Shown one piece after another: positions 48,651 to 58,305 of a DNA stretch of 64,000 bases. This DNA comes from Roseovarius pacificus (GTDB lineage Bacteria > Pseudomonadota > Alphaproteobacteria > Rhodobacterales > Rhodobacteraceae). The DNA lies in contig NZ_FRBR01000001.1 in the NCBI RefSeq assembly GCF_900142665.1, positions 992,001 to 1,056,000 on the forward strand, in the 5' to 3' direction. Positions within the stretch are counted from its first letter, which is position 1, and each line of letters opens with the position of its first letter. The position numbers and the translations under genes were made by a program. Below the pieces are notes generated by a model that was not told where the DNA came from, ran no database searches, and worked only from the letters and a program-made list of their open reading frames with translations.

Positions 48651-49414
48651 GCCTGATCAGGACCGAAGGGCTGGGTGTGCAGATCGGCGGCACGCGCATT
48701 CTGGAGCATGTGGATTTCGCCATCGAGCGCGGCGAGATCGTCACCATCGTCGGCCCCAACGGGTCGGGGAAATCGACGCTGCTGCGCGCCATCATCGGCG
48801 CGGTCAAGCCGACCGAGGGCCGTGTCGGCCGCGCGCCGGGGCTGAAAATCGGGTATGTGCCGCAAAAGCTGCATATCGACCCGACCCTGCCGATGACGGT
48901 GGGGCGATTCCTGAACCTGCCGCAGCGCCATCCGCGCGCGGCCATTCGTAGTGCATTGGAGCGGGCCGGGCTGCCCGATCTGGCGGGGCGTCAGATGACC
49001 AACCTGTCGGGCGGTCAGTTCCAGCGGGTTCTGCTGGCGCGGGCGTTGATGAACACGCCCGACCTGCTGATTCTGGACGAAGCCACGCAGGGGCTGGATC
49101 AGCCGGGATCGGCGGCGTTCTATCAGCGGATCGAGGAGGTGCGCCAATCCATGGGCTGCGCGGTGCTGATGGTGAGCCACGATCTGCATGTGGTGATGAG
49201 CGCCAGCGACAGGGTGATCTGCCTGAACCGGCATATCTGCTGCGAGGGCCAGCCCGAGCACGTCGCGCAGGCCGAGGAATACCGCGCGCTGTTCGGCAGC
49301 GGAACCCATGGCGCGCTGGCGCTGTATCGGCATACGCACGATCATGCGCATGACGATGGCGAAGGTTGCACCCATTCCCACGACCACGACCGAGACCACG
49401 AGGCGGCGCAATGA
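48647..49414 (+). CDS. znuC: zinc ABC transporter ATPase
   Basis: A 255-residue ATPase. Walker A VGPNGSGKSTLL, signature LSGGQFQRVLLARAL, Walker B LLILDEATQGLDQ and H-loop VSHDLHVVM. The C-terminus ends in a His-rich tail (HTHDHAHDD, HSHDHDRDH) that may bind zinc on the cytoplasmic side. The start overlaps the zur stop (ATGA), and the end overlaps the first codon of znuB. Confidence 0.93.
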   Translation: MSLIRTEGLGVQIGGTRILEHVDFAIERGEIVTIVGPNGSGKSTLLRAIIGAVKPTEGRVGRAPGLKIGYVPQKLHIDPTLPMTVGRFLNLPQRHPRAAIRSALERAGLPDLAGRQMTNLSGGQFQRVLLARALMNTPDLLILDEATQGLDQPGSAAFYQRIEEVRQSMGCAVLMVSHDLHVVMSASDRVICLNRHICCEGQPEHVAQAEEYRALFGSGTHGALALYRHTHDHAHDDGEGCTHSHDHDRDHEAAQ

Positions 49415-50220
49415 TGATGCTGGACGATTTCATGATGCGCGCGGCGCTGGCAGGGCTTGGCGTGGCGCTGGCTGCCGCGCCGCTGGGGTGTTTCGTGGTG
49501 TGGCGGCGGATGGCCTATTTCGGGGATGCCACCGCCCATGCGTCGATCCTCGGCGTGGCGCTGGCACTGGGCTTTGGCGTGTCGGTCTTTGCCGGGGCGC
49601 TGGTGGTGGCGCTGATCATGGCGGCGACGGTGTCCACCCTGTCGGGACGGGGCTATGCGATGGACACGCTGCTGGGGGTTCTGGCGCATTCGGCGCTGGC
49701 CTTCGGGCTGGTGGCGGTGTCGTTCCTGCAAGGGGTGCGGATCGACCTGATGGGATATCTGTTCGGGGATATCCTGGCGGTCGGGAAAACCGATCTGGCG
49801 GTGATCTGGGGCGGTGCGATCATCGTGGTGGGGCTGTTGGTATGGCGCTGGCAGGCGCTGTTGACGGCCACGCTGAACCCCGATCTGGCGCAGGCCAGCG
49901 GAATCGACCCGCGGCACGAGCAACTGGGCCTGACACTGGCGCTGGCCCTGGTGGTGGCGGTGGCGATCAAGGTGGTGGGCGTGTTGCTGATTGCGGCGAT
50001 GCTGATCGTGCCCGCCGCCGCCGCACGCCCAATGGCCCACACGCCCGAGCGCATGGCGCTGATCGCCACGGTTCTGGCGGCGGGGGCGGCCATGGGCGGC
50101 TTGCCGGTGTCCTTTGCACTGGACACGCCGACGGGGCCGACCATCGTGTGCATCGCGGCGTTTATCTTTGCCCTGACCACCGGAGCCGCGGCCATCGGAC
50201 GGGCCAGCGCGCGCGGGTGA
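49411..50220 (+). CDS. znuB: zinc ABC transporter permease
   Basis: Inner-membrane permease of the ABC-3 family, 269 residues, with seven or more hydrophobic segments. The family signature region GVLAHSALAFGLVAVSFLQG follows WRRMAYFGDATAHASILGVAL. Three consecutive ATG codons at 49411-49419 make the exact start uncertain by up to two residues; the first overlaps the znuC stop. Completes the ZnuABC importer. Confidence 0.93.
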   Translation: MMMLDDFMMRAALAGLGVALAAAPLGCFVVWRRMAYFGDATAHASILGVALALGFGVSVFAGALVVALIMAATVSTLSGRGYAMDTLLGVLAHSALAFGLVAVSFLQGVRIDLMGYLFGDILAVGKTDLAVIWGGAIIVVGLLVWRWQALLTATLNPDLAQASGIDPRHEQLGLTLALALVVAVAIKVVGVLLIAAMLIVPAAAARPMAHTPERMALIATVLAAGAAMGGLPVSFALDTPTGPTIVCIAAFIFALTTGAAAIGRASARG

Positions 50221-50278
50221 TCCGAGCTGACGGGAAGCTGGTGCGAAACCGGATAACGCCGGTCAATTTTCGTCTTGA

Positions 50279-50311
50279 CTATTTTTGTCGGAAATAGGTA
50301 GGGGTACCCTA
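50279..50311. promoter_or_regulatory. dyads upstream of the iron-binding protein gene
   Basis: Two inverted repeats lie 34-66 bp before the start: CTATTT-N7-AAATAG (50279-50297) and TAGGGGTACCCTA, centred on GGGTACCC (50299-50311). A TTGACT at 50275 could be the -35. Neither dyad matches Fur, RirA or Irr consensus well, so the regulator is left open. Confidence 0.45.
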
Positions 50312-50344
50312 TCAATTTCGTCAGAATAGAAGGATGAGTCTGAC

Positions 50345-51367
50345 ATGACAGTTTCAGCCCCCCGCAGCCTAATCGCGGCGCTTGCCCTTTCGGCCATGGC
50401 CGCACCGGCCCTTGCGCAGGAGGTCAACGTCTATTCCAGCCGTCACTACGATTCCGACGATGCGCTGTTCGACGAATTCACCAGCCGCACCGGGATCACC
50501 GTGAACCGGATCGAGGCCAACGCGGACGAGCTGATCGCGCGCATTCAGGCCGAGGGCGACAACAGCCCCGCCGACGTGCTGCTGACCGTGGATGTGGGCC
50601 GCGTGGGCCGCGCCGAGGAGGCAGGCATCCTGCAGGCGTTTTCCTCGGACGTGATCGAATCCCGCGTGCCGCCGCATCTGCGCGACCCCGAGAACCAGTG
50701 GTTCGGCGTGTCGCAGCGCGCGCGCATCATTTTCTACGCCAAGGACCGCGTGGAAAACCCGCCGCGCACCTATGAAGACCTGGCCGCCCCCGAGTGGAAG
50801 GGCAAGATCTGCATCCGTTCGTCCTCGAACGTCTACAACCAGTCTCTGCTGGCCTCGCTGATCGACGCGAATGGCGAAGACGCCGCCAGGGAATGGGCTG
50901 CCGGTGTGGTCGGTAACATGGCGCGCGCACCGCAGGGCGGCGACACCGACCAGCTGCGCGGCATCGTCTCGGGCGAGTGCGACGTGGCGGTGGCCAACCA
51001 CTATTATTTCCTGCGCGGGTTCGAACAGAATGTCGATGGCCTGACCGACGGCATCGACAACATCGGTTTCGTCTGGCCCAACCAGAGCGGCCGGGGCGCG
51101 CATGTGAACCTGTCCACGGCGGCCAAGACGGCCAATGCGCCCAATGCGGAAGAAGCCGACAAGCTGCTCGAGTTCTTCACCTCCGAATTCGCGCAACAGC
51201 ACTTTGCCGGGCAGAACAACGAATACCCCGCCGTCAGCGGCGTGGCGCTGGATGAAGACACCGCCCGTCTGGGCATGTTCATCCCCGACACCACCACCAG
51301 AACGGCGGTGTTCGGCGACAACGCGAAAACCGCGCAAACGATTTTCAACGAGGTAGGCTGGGACTGA
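50345..51367 (+). CDS. iron(III) ABC transporter, substrate-binding protein (FutA/FbpA class)
   Basis: Periplasmic ferric-binding protein of 340 residues. A signal peptide (SLIAALALSAMAAPALA) is followed by EVNVYSSRHYDSDDALFDEF, the usual N-terminus of the class. The twin tyrosine ligands lie in VANHYYFLRG (about residues 219-220). No permease or ATPase gene adjoins it; a strong terminator follows. Its membrane partners must be encoded elsewhere. Confidence 0.9.
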   Translation: MTVSAPRSLIAALALSAMAAPALAQEVNVYSSRHYDSDDALFDEFTSRTGITVNRIEANADELIARIQAEGDNSPADVLLTVDVGRVGRAEEAGILQAFSSDVIESRVPPHLRDPENQWFGVSQRARIIFYAKDRVENPPRTYEDLAAPEWKGKICIRSSSNVYNQSLLASLIDANGEDAAREWAAGVVGNMARAPQGGDTDQLRGIVSGECDVAVANHYYFLRGFEQNVDGLTDGIDNIGFVWPNQSGRGAHVNLSTAAKTANAPNAEEADKLLEFFTSEFAQQHFAGQNNEYPAVSGVALDEDTARLGMFIPDTTTRTAVFGDNAKTAQTIFNEVGWD

Positions 51368-51397
51368 TCCCTCCCCACCCACAAGGTGACCCAACTG

Positions 51398-51423
51398 CCC
51401 CGCACTTCGGTGCGGGGTTTTTT
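51398..51423 (+). terminator. intrinsic terminator of the iron-binding protein gene
   Basis: Perfect 8-bp stem CCCCGCAC / GTGCGGGG with a TTCG tetraloop and TTTTTT. Confidence 0.95.
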
Positions 51424-51441
51424 CGTTTTTCCGACACGAAA

Positions 51442-51463
51442 GCCGCCCCGAAACAGGGGCGGC
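51442..51463 (-). terminator. terminator of the hyu-liv operon
   Basis: Perfect 8-bp stem GCCGCCCC / GGGGCGGC with a 6-nt loop. On the minus strand it is followed by TTTCGTG, a short T-run. It lies 33 bp past the stop of the binding-protein gene. Confidence 0.75.
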
Positions 51464-51496
51464 CAGGGCCGGACGGACCGGCGGGGAGACTTGCGA

Positions 51497-52669
51497 TCAG
51501 CGCTTGAGCAGAACGTCCAGCGGCACCGGTTCGCTGATGGTCCAGCTGTCGGTGACCGCCGGTTTGGCGGCGGTGATTTCGACGATCTGCATTTGCGCAT
51601 AGTTCTGGTGGTGCAGTTCGGGCGTGAAGGTGCGCGGGCCGAAGGCCGTCGGCTCGTCGCGCATCTTTTCAAGCTCGGCGGTCACGGCGGCGCCGTCGAC
51701 ACTGCCCGCACGTTCGACCGCCTTGGCCCAGAGGTCGATCAGGATATAGCCGGGATAGGCATAGGAACTGGCCGGGCGTGCGCCGGTGGCGGCCTCATAC
51801 GCCTTGTTGAAGGCTTCGACCTCGGGGCGCGGATCGTCGCCATAGATCGAGCCCTGCACCGGCACGACAAAGCCCGACAGGTCGGGCGTGGCATCGAGCC
51901 AGTAGGACCCATCGACCGCCGAGCCGTTCAGGATCAGCGAGTCGATTCCGGCCGCCCGAAGCTGACGCACGGCGGAGGCCGCGCCGGGGATGACCGAGCA
52001 CAGCATGATCACGTCGGGCTGTTCCGGCAGGCTCTTGATGCGGGTAATCTGGCTGGCGATCGAGGCGTCGTCGTTCTTGAAGGTGTCGCGCCCGACGATT
52101 TCGGCGCCGTCGAGGCGCGGGAACATCCAGTCGAAGCCCCGGCAGATACCCTTGTTGTATTCGATGATGGTATCGAGCAGCACATAGGCGCTGCGCGCCT
52201 CGCGTCTGGCGTGGCTCCATTCGGCCATCGTGGCCCCCTGCACCGCGGCCAGGACCGAGCCCGAGAAACTGTTGGGCCCGACGCCCTGAATACCGGCCTT
52301 CACGTCCTCGGCGCACAGGAAGAACGAATTCATGCCCTCGCTTTCGGCGGCCAGAGCGGCGGGTGCGCCGAAATCGTAGTCGCAGCTGACCACCATCATG
52401 TCTGCGCCGCCGTCGATCAGTTGCAGCCCCGCCTTGGCCGACTGGGCGCGGTCGGTCTTGGTGTCGGCCTCGATCCACTTGATCTGCTGGCCGAGCAGAC
52501 CGCCATTCGCGTTGATCTCGTCGATGCGGATGCGCGCGGCGGTGGCGGCGGGGGTGTCATAGGCTTCGAGCCAGCCGGATTTCGCGGTGGCGAAGCCGAT
52601 GGTGATGTCTTCGGCGACGGCGGGCAGGCCCGGCACTGCCAGGACGGCAGCGAATAGCAGGTGTTTCAT
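51497..52669 (-). CDS. branched-chain-amino-acid-type ABC transporter, substrate-binding protein
   Basis: Periplasmic binding protein (Leu/Ile/Val or urea/amide class), 390 residues. A signal peptide (KHLLFAAVLAVPGLPAVA) leads into EDITIGFATAKSGWLEAYD, the usual first strand and ligand loop. The operon carries hydantoinase genes and a full HAAT transporter. The ligand is therefore more likely a hydantoin, oxoproline or other cyclic amide than an amino acid. It is the last gene of the unit. Confidence 0.85.
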   Translation of the reverse strand: MKHLLFAAVLAVPGLPAVAEDITIGFATAKSGWLEAYDTPAATAARIRIDEINANGGLLGQQIKWIEADTKTDRAQSAKAGLQLIDGGADMMVVSCDYDFGAPAALAAESEGMNSFFLCAEDVKAGIQGVGPNSFSGSVLAAVQGATMAEWSHARREARSAYVLLDTIIEYNKGICRGFDWMFPRLDGAEIVGRDTFKNDDASIASQITRIKSLPEQPDVIMLCSVIPGAASAVRQLRAAGIDSLILNGSAVDGSYWLDATPDLSGFVVPVQGSIYGDDPRPEVEAFNKAYEAATGARPASSYAYPGYILIDLWAKAVERAGSVDGAAVTAELEKMRDEPTAFGPRTFTPELHHQNYAQMQIVEITAAKPAVTDSWTISEPVPLDVLLKR

Positions 52670-52689
52670 TGGGTTCTCCTTGGTTGGAC

Positions 52690-53754
52690 TTAGTTGGTTT
52701 TGATTTGATTGCGCGGGGCCGGTTTGGGCCACGCGGGCCGGGCAAGGCGGAATTCCCGCCCGCCCGTCAGCCCCGAAGGGCGCAGGATCAGCACGAGGAT
52801 CATCACCACGCCGATGGCGATTTCCTGTGTGCCGCCCGGCAGGGCGAAGGTGGCCGCGCCGATGCCGACCCCCTGTTCGCCACGCACCAGAAGTTCGATG
52901 AGGATCGACAGGGCCAGCACCCCGGTGACGGCACCCGACAGGCTGCCGATACCGCCCACCACCAGCATCGCGAGCGAGATGAAGGTGATCCCGAGGTAGA
53001 AATTGTCGGGGTTGAGGACGCCGATGTAATGCCCCAGAAGCGCCCCGGACACGCCGGTGAAAAAGCCCGAGATCACCAGCGACAACAGCCGGTGGCGATA
53101 CATGTCGATCCCCGAGGCACGCGCGGCGATCTCATCCTCGCGGGTGGCGCGCAGGGCGAGGCCCGATCCGGAATTGGCATAGACATTGGCCACGACGATG
53201 GCGGCCACGGCCCAGGCCAGCGCGACCCACTGATCGACATAGCGCTCCAGCCCCACCACCGAGGAGGTCGCGCCGGTCACACCCTCCCAGTTCGAATAAA
53301 CGGTGTTGACGATGGCCAGAAAGGCGAAGCTCGCGATCGAGGCGGCGATGCCCGTCAGGCGCAGGATCGCCGCGCCGGACAGCAGCGCCACCAGCGCCGC
53401 GAGCCCGCCCGAGGCCAGCGCGGCGGGCAGCATCGGCCATTCGGCCCCGGCCAGCCATGCCGGGAGATCGGGCAGGAACAGCGCCTTCATCTGCGGCTTG
53501 AGCGTGAGCCATGCCGAGCAATAGGCCCCGATAGCCATATAGCCCGCATGGCCAAAGCTGATCACGCCGGAATTGCCGGCGAAAATCCACAAGCCCACCA
53601 CCAGCACCACCCGGATCAGGGTTTCGGCGGCCATGCGCGCCAGGGCCTTGTCGCCGAACAGCGTGACCGCGACGACCAGCGCCAGCAGGATGGCCGAGAG
53701 AATCAATGGCGTGGAATAGGCCAGCAGGCGGGTACGGGCGTGTTTGTTCATCAT
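52690..53754 (-). CDS. branched-chain-amino-acid-type ABC permease (LivM class)
   Basis: Integral membrane permease, 354 residues with nine or so hydrophobic helices. The cytoplasmic motif ALRATREDEIAARASGID (about residues 196-213) is the LivM signature. The tail after the last helix is basic. It ends 20 bp before the binding-protein gene and starts three bases from livH. Substrate as for the operon. Confidence 0.88.
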   Translation of the reverse strand: MMNKHARTRLLAYSTPLILSAILLALVVAVTLFGDKALARMAAETLIRVVLVVGLWIFAGNSGVISFGHAGYMAIGAYCSAWLTLKPQMKALFLPDLPAWLAGAEWPMLPAALASGGLAALVALLSGAAILRLTGIAASIASFAFLAIVNTVYSNWEGVTGATSSVVGLERYVDQWVALAWAVAAIVVANVYANSGSGLALRATREDEIAARASGIDMYRHRLLSLVISGFFTGVSGALLGHYIGVLNPDNFYLGITFISLAMLVVGGIGSLSGAVTGVLALSILIELLVRGEQGVGIGAATFALPGGTQEIAIGVVMILVLILRPSGLTGGREFRLARPAWPKPAPRNQIKTN

Positions 53755-53757
53755 CGG

Positions 53758-54672
53758 TCAGACCCTCGGTTTGGCGGAATTCGGAACGAACAGCCCCTGC
53801 GGACGCACCAGCAGGCTGACGATCACCAGCGTGTAGAGAAACGCATCGCGGAACGGGCGCGCATCGAGCGGCAGGAACGCCTGCAACAGGACTGAGGCCG
53901 CACCGATCAGGAACCCGGCGGCCACCGCCCCCGGCAGCGATCCCAGCCCGCCGATCACGGTGGCGATAAAGGCCACCAGCATGATGTGCCCGCCCATGCG
54001 CACGTCGGCCACGCCGGTCTGGGTGACCATGATCAGCGCCACGGCAGCGGCGAGCGCGCCGGACAGGGCAAAGGCCCCGGTGATCACCACGTTGGCGCGC
54101 ACGCCCAGCAGGCGGGCCATGGTGAAGTTTTCCGCCGCGGCGCGCATTTCCAGCCCGATACGGGTTTTCCGGAGCAGCGCCGCCAGCCCTGTCACCACCG
54201 CCAGCGTCGTCAGGATCACGATCAGTTGCAGCAGCGGCACGCTGGCCCCGGCGATGTCGATCGGGGTGTTCAGCTCCGGCCAGAGGCTGATCGCCTTGGG
54301 CCGCCCGCCATACACCGCCAGCAGGGCGTTCTGGATGATGAAGCCGAGGGCGAAGGACGAGATCATCATCGCCACCGGGCTGGCCTTGCGCATGTGGCGG
54401 AACACCACGTATTCCGACGCCATCGCCACCAGCGCACCGATCGTCAGGATCAGCGGAATCAGCAGCAGCGCCGGGGCCTTGCCCAGAAACATCACCGCAG
54501 CCGCATCGGTGGACGGCACGATCAGGGCGAAGACGCAGAAGGCGATGTATTCGCCATGTGCGAAGTTCACGAGGTTCATCACGCCGAAGATCAGGGCGAT
54601 ACCGAGCGCGGCCATCGCATAGATCCCACCAAGCGCGGCGGCGTCGAAGAAAAGCTGTGCGAGGGATGTCAT
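53758..54672 (-). CDS. branched-chain-amino-acid-type ABC permease (LivH class)
   Basis: Permease partner of the LivM-type protein, 304 residues, starting [33 protein letters not shown], the LivH signature read in two parts ([10 protein letters not shown] and [10 protein letters not shown]). The interaction loop reads [17 protein letters not shown]. The ATG overlaps the end of the LivF gene by four bases. Confidence 0.9.
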   Translation of the reverse strand: [304 protein letters not shown]

Positions 54673-55403
54673 TGCGCGGCCTCCGTTTCAGGTTTTCCGA
54701 AATAGGCCTCGGTCAGGGCTTCTCGGTCGGCGAAATCGGCAGCGTCGCCGCCGCCCACCACCGCGCCGCCGCGCATCAGAATCATCCTCCCGCCGACGCG
54801 GGCCGCGCGAAGCGAACTTTGTTCGACGATCAGCAGGGTCAGGCCGCGTTCCTCCTGCAACCCGATCAGGGTGTCATAGACCTGATCCACCACCTTGGGG
54901 GCCAGCCCCAACGAGGGCTCGTCGACCATCATCAGCTTGGGGTTGGTCATCAGCGCGCGCCCGATGGCCAGCATCTGTTGCTGCCCGCCCGAAAGCGCCC
55001 CCGCCGAGGCATGGCGGCGGTCGCCGAGGATCGGGAACGCCTCGTAGATCTCCTCGATATCCGATTGCACGGCATCGAGGTCGCGGCGCAGGCCGGTGCC
55101 CACGCACAGGTTTTCCTGAACCGTCAGGCTGCCGAAGATGTCGCGCCCCTCGGGGACCATCGACAGGCCAAGCCGGGCGATGCTTTCCGGGGTGCGCCCG
55201 GTCAGAAGCGCGCCGTCCATTTCGATCCGGCCGTGGCTTGTGGCCACCGATCCGCAGATCGCCCCCAGCAGCGAGGATTTCCCCGCCCCGTTCGGCCCCG
55301 AGATGAACACCCGCTCGCCCTCGGAGACGGTCAGGGACACATCGTTGAGCGCGGGCACCTTGCCATAGCGCACGGATAGGTCGAATACGCCGAGCTTGGA
55401 CAT
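54669..55403 (-). CDS. branched-chain-amino-acid-type ABC ATPase (LivF class)
   Basis: ATPase of 244 residues. Walker A ISGPNGAGKSSLL, LivF-type MVPEGRDIFGSLTVQENL, signature LSGGQQQMLAIGRAL and Walker B LMMVDEPSLGLAP. It shares one base with livG (TGA/ATG type overlap at 55403). Confidence 0.9.
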   Translation of the reverse strand: MSKLGVFDLSVRYGKVPALNDVSLTVSEGERVFISGPNGAGKSSLLGAICGSVATSHGRIEMDGALLTGRTPESIARLGLSMVPEGRDIFGSLTVQENLCVGTGLRRDLDAVQSDIEEIYEAFPILGDRRHASAGALSGGQQQMLAIGRALMTNPKLMMVDEPSLGLAPKVVDQVYDTLIGLQEERGLTLLIVEQSSLRAARVGGRMILMRGGAVVGGGDAADFADREALTEAYFGKPETEAAQ

Positions 55404-56155
55404 TACGCAGCCTCCTGATCGGCGCCGAAATAGGCATCGCGCACGGCGCGGCTGGCGGTGATCACGCCCCGGTCGCCCTCTTCGATGATCTGCCCGGCAT
55501 CCAGCACATAGACATGGTCCGAGACCGACAGGACCAGCCCGACATTGTGTTCGATCAGCAGAACGCCGGTGCCCAGGTCGCTGGCCACGCGGTTGATCAG
55601 CGCGGCCAGATCGGCGGCTTCGGTTTCGGACATTCCGGCGGCGGGTTCGTCGAGCAGCAGGAACTGCGGGGCGAACATCAGCGCGCGGGCGATGCCCACG
55701 CGCCGCTCGTCGGTATAGGGCAGACCGGCGGCGGGGACCTCGGCCAGATGGGGCACGCCCATCCAGTCCAGCAGGCGCATCGCCTCGACCTCGGAGGCAT
55801 GGCGCGAATGGCCCAGCCCCACGCCCGTCACCGCGAGGTTGTCGAGCACGTCGAACCCGGTGAACAGCCGCCCGGCCTGAAAGGTGCGGGCAATGCCCGC
55901 ACGCCGCAGGTCATGTGCCGACAGCACACCGACATCGCGCCGGCCCAGTGTCACCTGCCCCCCGGTCGGGGCCTGAAACCCGGTCAGCACGTTGACCATG
56001 GTGGTCTTGCCCGCGCCGTTGGGGCCGATCAGCCCGTGAACGGCCCCCGGTGTGATCGAGAGGGTGACATCGGTCAGCGCCCTGAAGCCGCCGAAGGCCA
56101 CCGTCACCCCGGACGCGTCCAGAGAGACCTGTCGGATATCGGTCTGCTGTGCCAC
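55403..56155 (-). CDS. branched-chain-amino-acid-type ABC ATPase (LivG class)
   Basis: ATPase of 250 residues. Walker A LIGPNGAGKTTMVNVLTG, the LivG segment GIARTFQAGRLF, Walker B FLLLDEPAAGMSETEAADL and H-loop VLLIEHNVGLVLS. The signature region appears as VPAAGLPYTDERRVGIARAL, diverging from LSxG, as is seen in some LivG proteins. It starts four bases after hyuA. Confidence 0.88.
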   Translation of the reverse strand: MAQQTDIRQVSLDASGVTVAFGGFRALTDVTLSITPGAVHGLIGPNGAGKTTMVNVLTGFQAPTGGQVTLGRRDVGVLSAHDLRRAGIARTFQAGRLFTGFDVLDNLAVTGVGLGHSRHASEVEAMRLLDWMGVPHLAEVPAAGLPYTDERRVGIARALMFAPQFLLLDEPAAGMSETEAADLAALINRVASDLGTGVLLIEHNVGLVLSVSDHVYVLDAGQIIEEGDRGVITASRAVRDAYFGADQEAA

Positions 56156-56159
56156 GGCC

Positions 56160-58280
56160 CTATGCCTCGGCCAGGGCTTTTTCGGGCGCGGCGCCGCTGG
56201 CGTCCTGCGCGACGGTCAGCACATATGTGCCGGTCTCGTGCAGGGTGACGCTCCAGCCCGGTTCGACGGCGATGGTGGTGGTCACCTCTTCGATCACCGC
56301 GGGCCCTTGCAGGGTATCCCCCGCGCCAAGCACCGAGCCGTCATAGACCGGCGTGGCGCGGGCCGCGCCATCGGCATCCCAGACCATGTCGCGCCGGCCT
56401 TTCAGGGCCGCCTCGGCCCCCTTGCCCGGCGCGATCTTCATGCGCGAGGGCTTGGCCACATGGCCGTTGATGGTGCTTTCGACATTCACCACCTCGACGG
56501 CGTTGTGCGGCTCGTCATAGGTGTAAAGCTCCTTGTGGCGGGCGTGGAAGGCCTCCTTGATCTTTTCAAGCGAGGTTTCGGTCACCTCGAAGGGGCTGAT
56601 TTCGACCGTGCATTCATGCACCTGCCCGACATAGCGCATGTCCAGCGAGCGGCGGATCGAGATATCGCTTTCGGCGAACCCGTCGCCTTTCAGGTCGGCG
56701 CGACCGCGCTCTTCGAGCCCGTTGAACAGACCGTCGAGGCGTTTGGCCGCCTCGGCCCCCTCAAGGCGCAGCGGCGCAGGAGCCATGTAGTTGTAGCGCA
56801 CATCCGAGATGATCTGGCCATACGCGCACAGCCCCGAGGCCAGCTTGGAGATCAGCACCTTGGAAATACCCATCTCACGCGCCAGCGCGGTGATATGCGC
56901 GCCGGTGGCCCCGCCCGCGCCCATCAGCACGAAGTCGCGCGGATCGTAGCCGCGTTCGACCGACACGCGGCGGATACCGTTGACCATGTTGTTGTTGACG
57001 ATGGTGAACATGCCATAGGCGGCCTTTTCCACCGAGATTCCCAGCGGATCGGCCAATTTGGCCTTGATCGCGGCGCGGGCCTTGTCCACGTCCAGCGGCA
57101 GGCGGCCCCCCACCAGACCGTCGGAATTGAGATAGCCGAGCGTCAGGTTGGCGTCGGTGGTGGTGGGATTTTCTCCCCCCTGCCCGTAACAGGCCGGGCC
57201 GGGCTCGGAGCCCGCCGATTGCGGCCCCATCTGCATCAGGCCCATTTCGTCGATCCAGCCGATCGAGCCGCCGCCCGCGCCCAGTGTTTCCACCTGGATC
57301 ATCGGGATGCCGATGCGATAGCGCAGGAAGTCGATGTTCTTGTTGACGTTGGCCTGCCCATCCTTCGTGAGCGTGATGTCAAAGGACGTGCCGCCCATAT
57401 CGACGGTGATGATATTCTTGTCGCCCCAGGGTTCGGCCACGTCCAGCGCTGCCTGCGGGGCTGAGGCCGGGCCGGAATTGATGGCATAGACCGACTGATC
57501 CGACACCACCTTGCCCAGCGCCAGACCGCCATTCGACTGGAAGTAACGCACCGGATGTTTTGAGCCCAGTTCGCGGAAATAGGCGTCGATCGCTTCGACA
57601 TAGCGTTGCAGGATCGGGGCCAGATAGGCGTTGACCACCGCCGTCGAGGTCCGGGTGTATTCGCGCACCTGCGGATAAAGCTGGCTGCCGATGGTCAGGC
57701 GCACACCGGGCATCATTTCGCGCACGATCTCGGCGGCGCGGTTTTCGTGTTCGGGGTGCAGCACCGACCAGACGAAGGAGATCGCGACCGATTCGACACC
57801 CTCGGCGATGAAATATTTGCACGCCTCGCGCACCTGATCCTCGTTCAGGGCGGTGCGCACCGAGCCGTCGGACAGCACGCGTTCCTCGATGCCCTTGCGC
57901 AGGTGGCGCGGCACCAGCATCGTGGCGGGCGGATAGTCGGGATCGTAGCGATACCCGTCTTCCTTGTGGCCAAGGCGGATTTCGATGGAATCCTCGTGGC
58001 CGCTGGTGGCGATCAGGCCGGTTTTGGCCCCGTTATGGGTGATCAGCGCGTTGAGGCCGACGGTTGTCCCGTTGATGCACAGATCGGCGTTCGACACGAT
58101 CTCCTGTGCCGAAATGCCGGTTTCGTCGGCGATCAGCGCCAGACCGTTCATGATGGCCTTGGTGGGCTCGTTCGGGGTGGAGAGAACCTTGAAGATCTGA
58201 ACCCCGCCGTCCTTGTCGGCCAGAATGAAATCGGTGAACGTGCCGCCGGCATCTATGCCAAGACGATATTTGCTACGCAT
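56160..58280 (-). CDS. hyuA: hydantoinase/oxoprolinase family protein, A subunit (HyuA)
   Basis: ATP-dependent amidohydrolase subunit of 706 residues. The nucleotide-binding start is YRLGIDAGGTFTDFILADKDG (residues 4-24). The second actin-like motif is IITVDMGGTSFDITL (about residues 287-301), and GAGGGSIGWIDE follows. With HyuB it would hydrolyse N-methylhydantoin, 5-oxoproline or a related cyclic amide, coupled to ATP. Proteins of this type also include acetone/acetophenone carboxylase subunits, so the substrate is open. Co-transcribed with hyuB and the transporter. Confidence 0.9.
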   Translation of the reverse strand: MRSKYRLGIDAGGTFTDFILADKDGGVQIFKVLSTPNEPTKAIMNGLALIADETGISAQEIVSNADLCINGTTVGLNALITHNGAKTGLIATSGHEDSIEIRLGHKEDGYRYDPDYPPATMLVPRHLRKGIEERVLSDGSVRTALNEDQVREACKYFIAEGVESVAISFVWSVLHPEHENRAAEIVREMMPGVRLTIGSQLYPQVREYTRTSTAVVNAYLAPILQRYVEAIDAYFRELGSKHPVRYFQSNGGLALGKVVSDQSVYAINSGPASAPQAALDVAEPWGDKNIITVDMGGTSFDITLTKDGQANVNKNIDFLRYRIGIPMIQVETLGAGGGSIGWIDEMGLMQMGPQSAGSEPGPACYGQGGENPTTTDANLTLGYLNSDGLVGGRLPLDVDKARAAIKAKLADPLGISVEKAAYGMFTIVNNNMVNGIRRVSVERGYDPRDFVLMGAGGATGAHITALAREMGISKVLISKLASGLCAYGQIISDVRYNYMAPAPLRLEGAEAAKRLDGLFNGLEERGRADLKGDGFAESDISIRRSLDMRYVGQVHECTVEISPFEVTETSLEKIKEAFHARHKELYTYDEPHNAVEVVNVESTINGHVAKPSRMKIAPGKGAEAALKGRRDMVWDADGAARATPVYDGSVLGAGDTLQGPAVIEEVTTTIAVEPGWSVTLHETGTYVLTVAQDASGAAPEKALAEA

Positions 58281-58305
58281 GGTCTTTTCCTTTCCTGTCG
58301 TGGGC

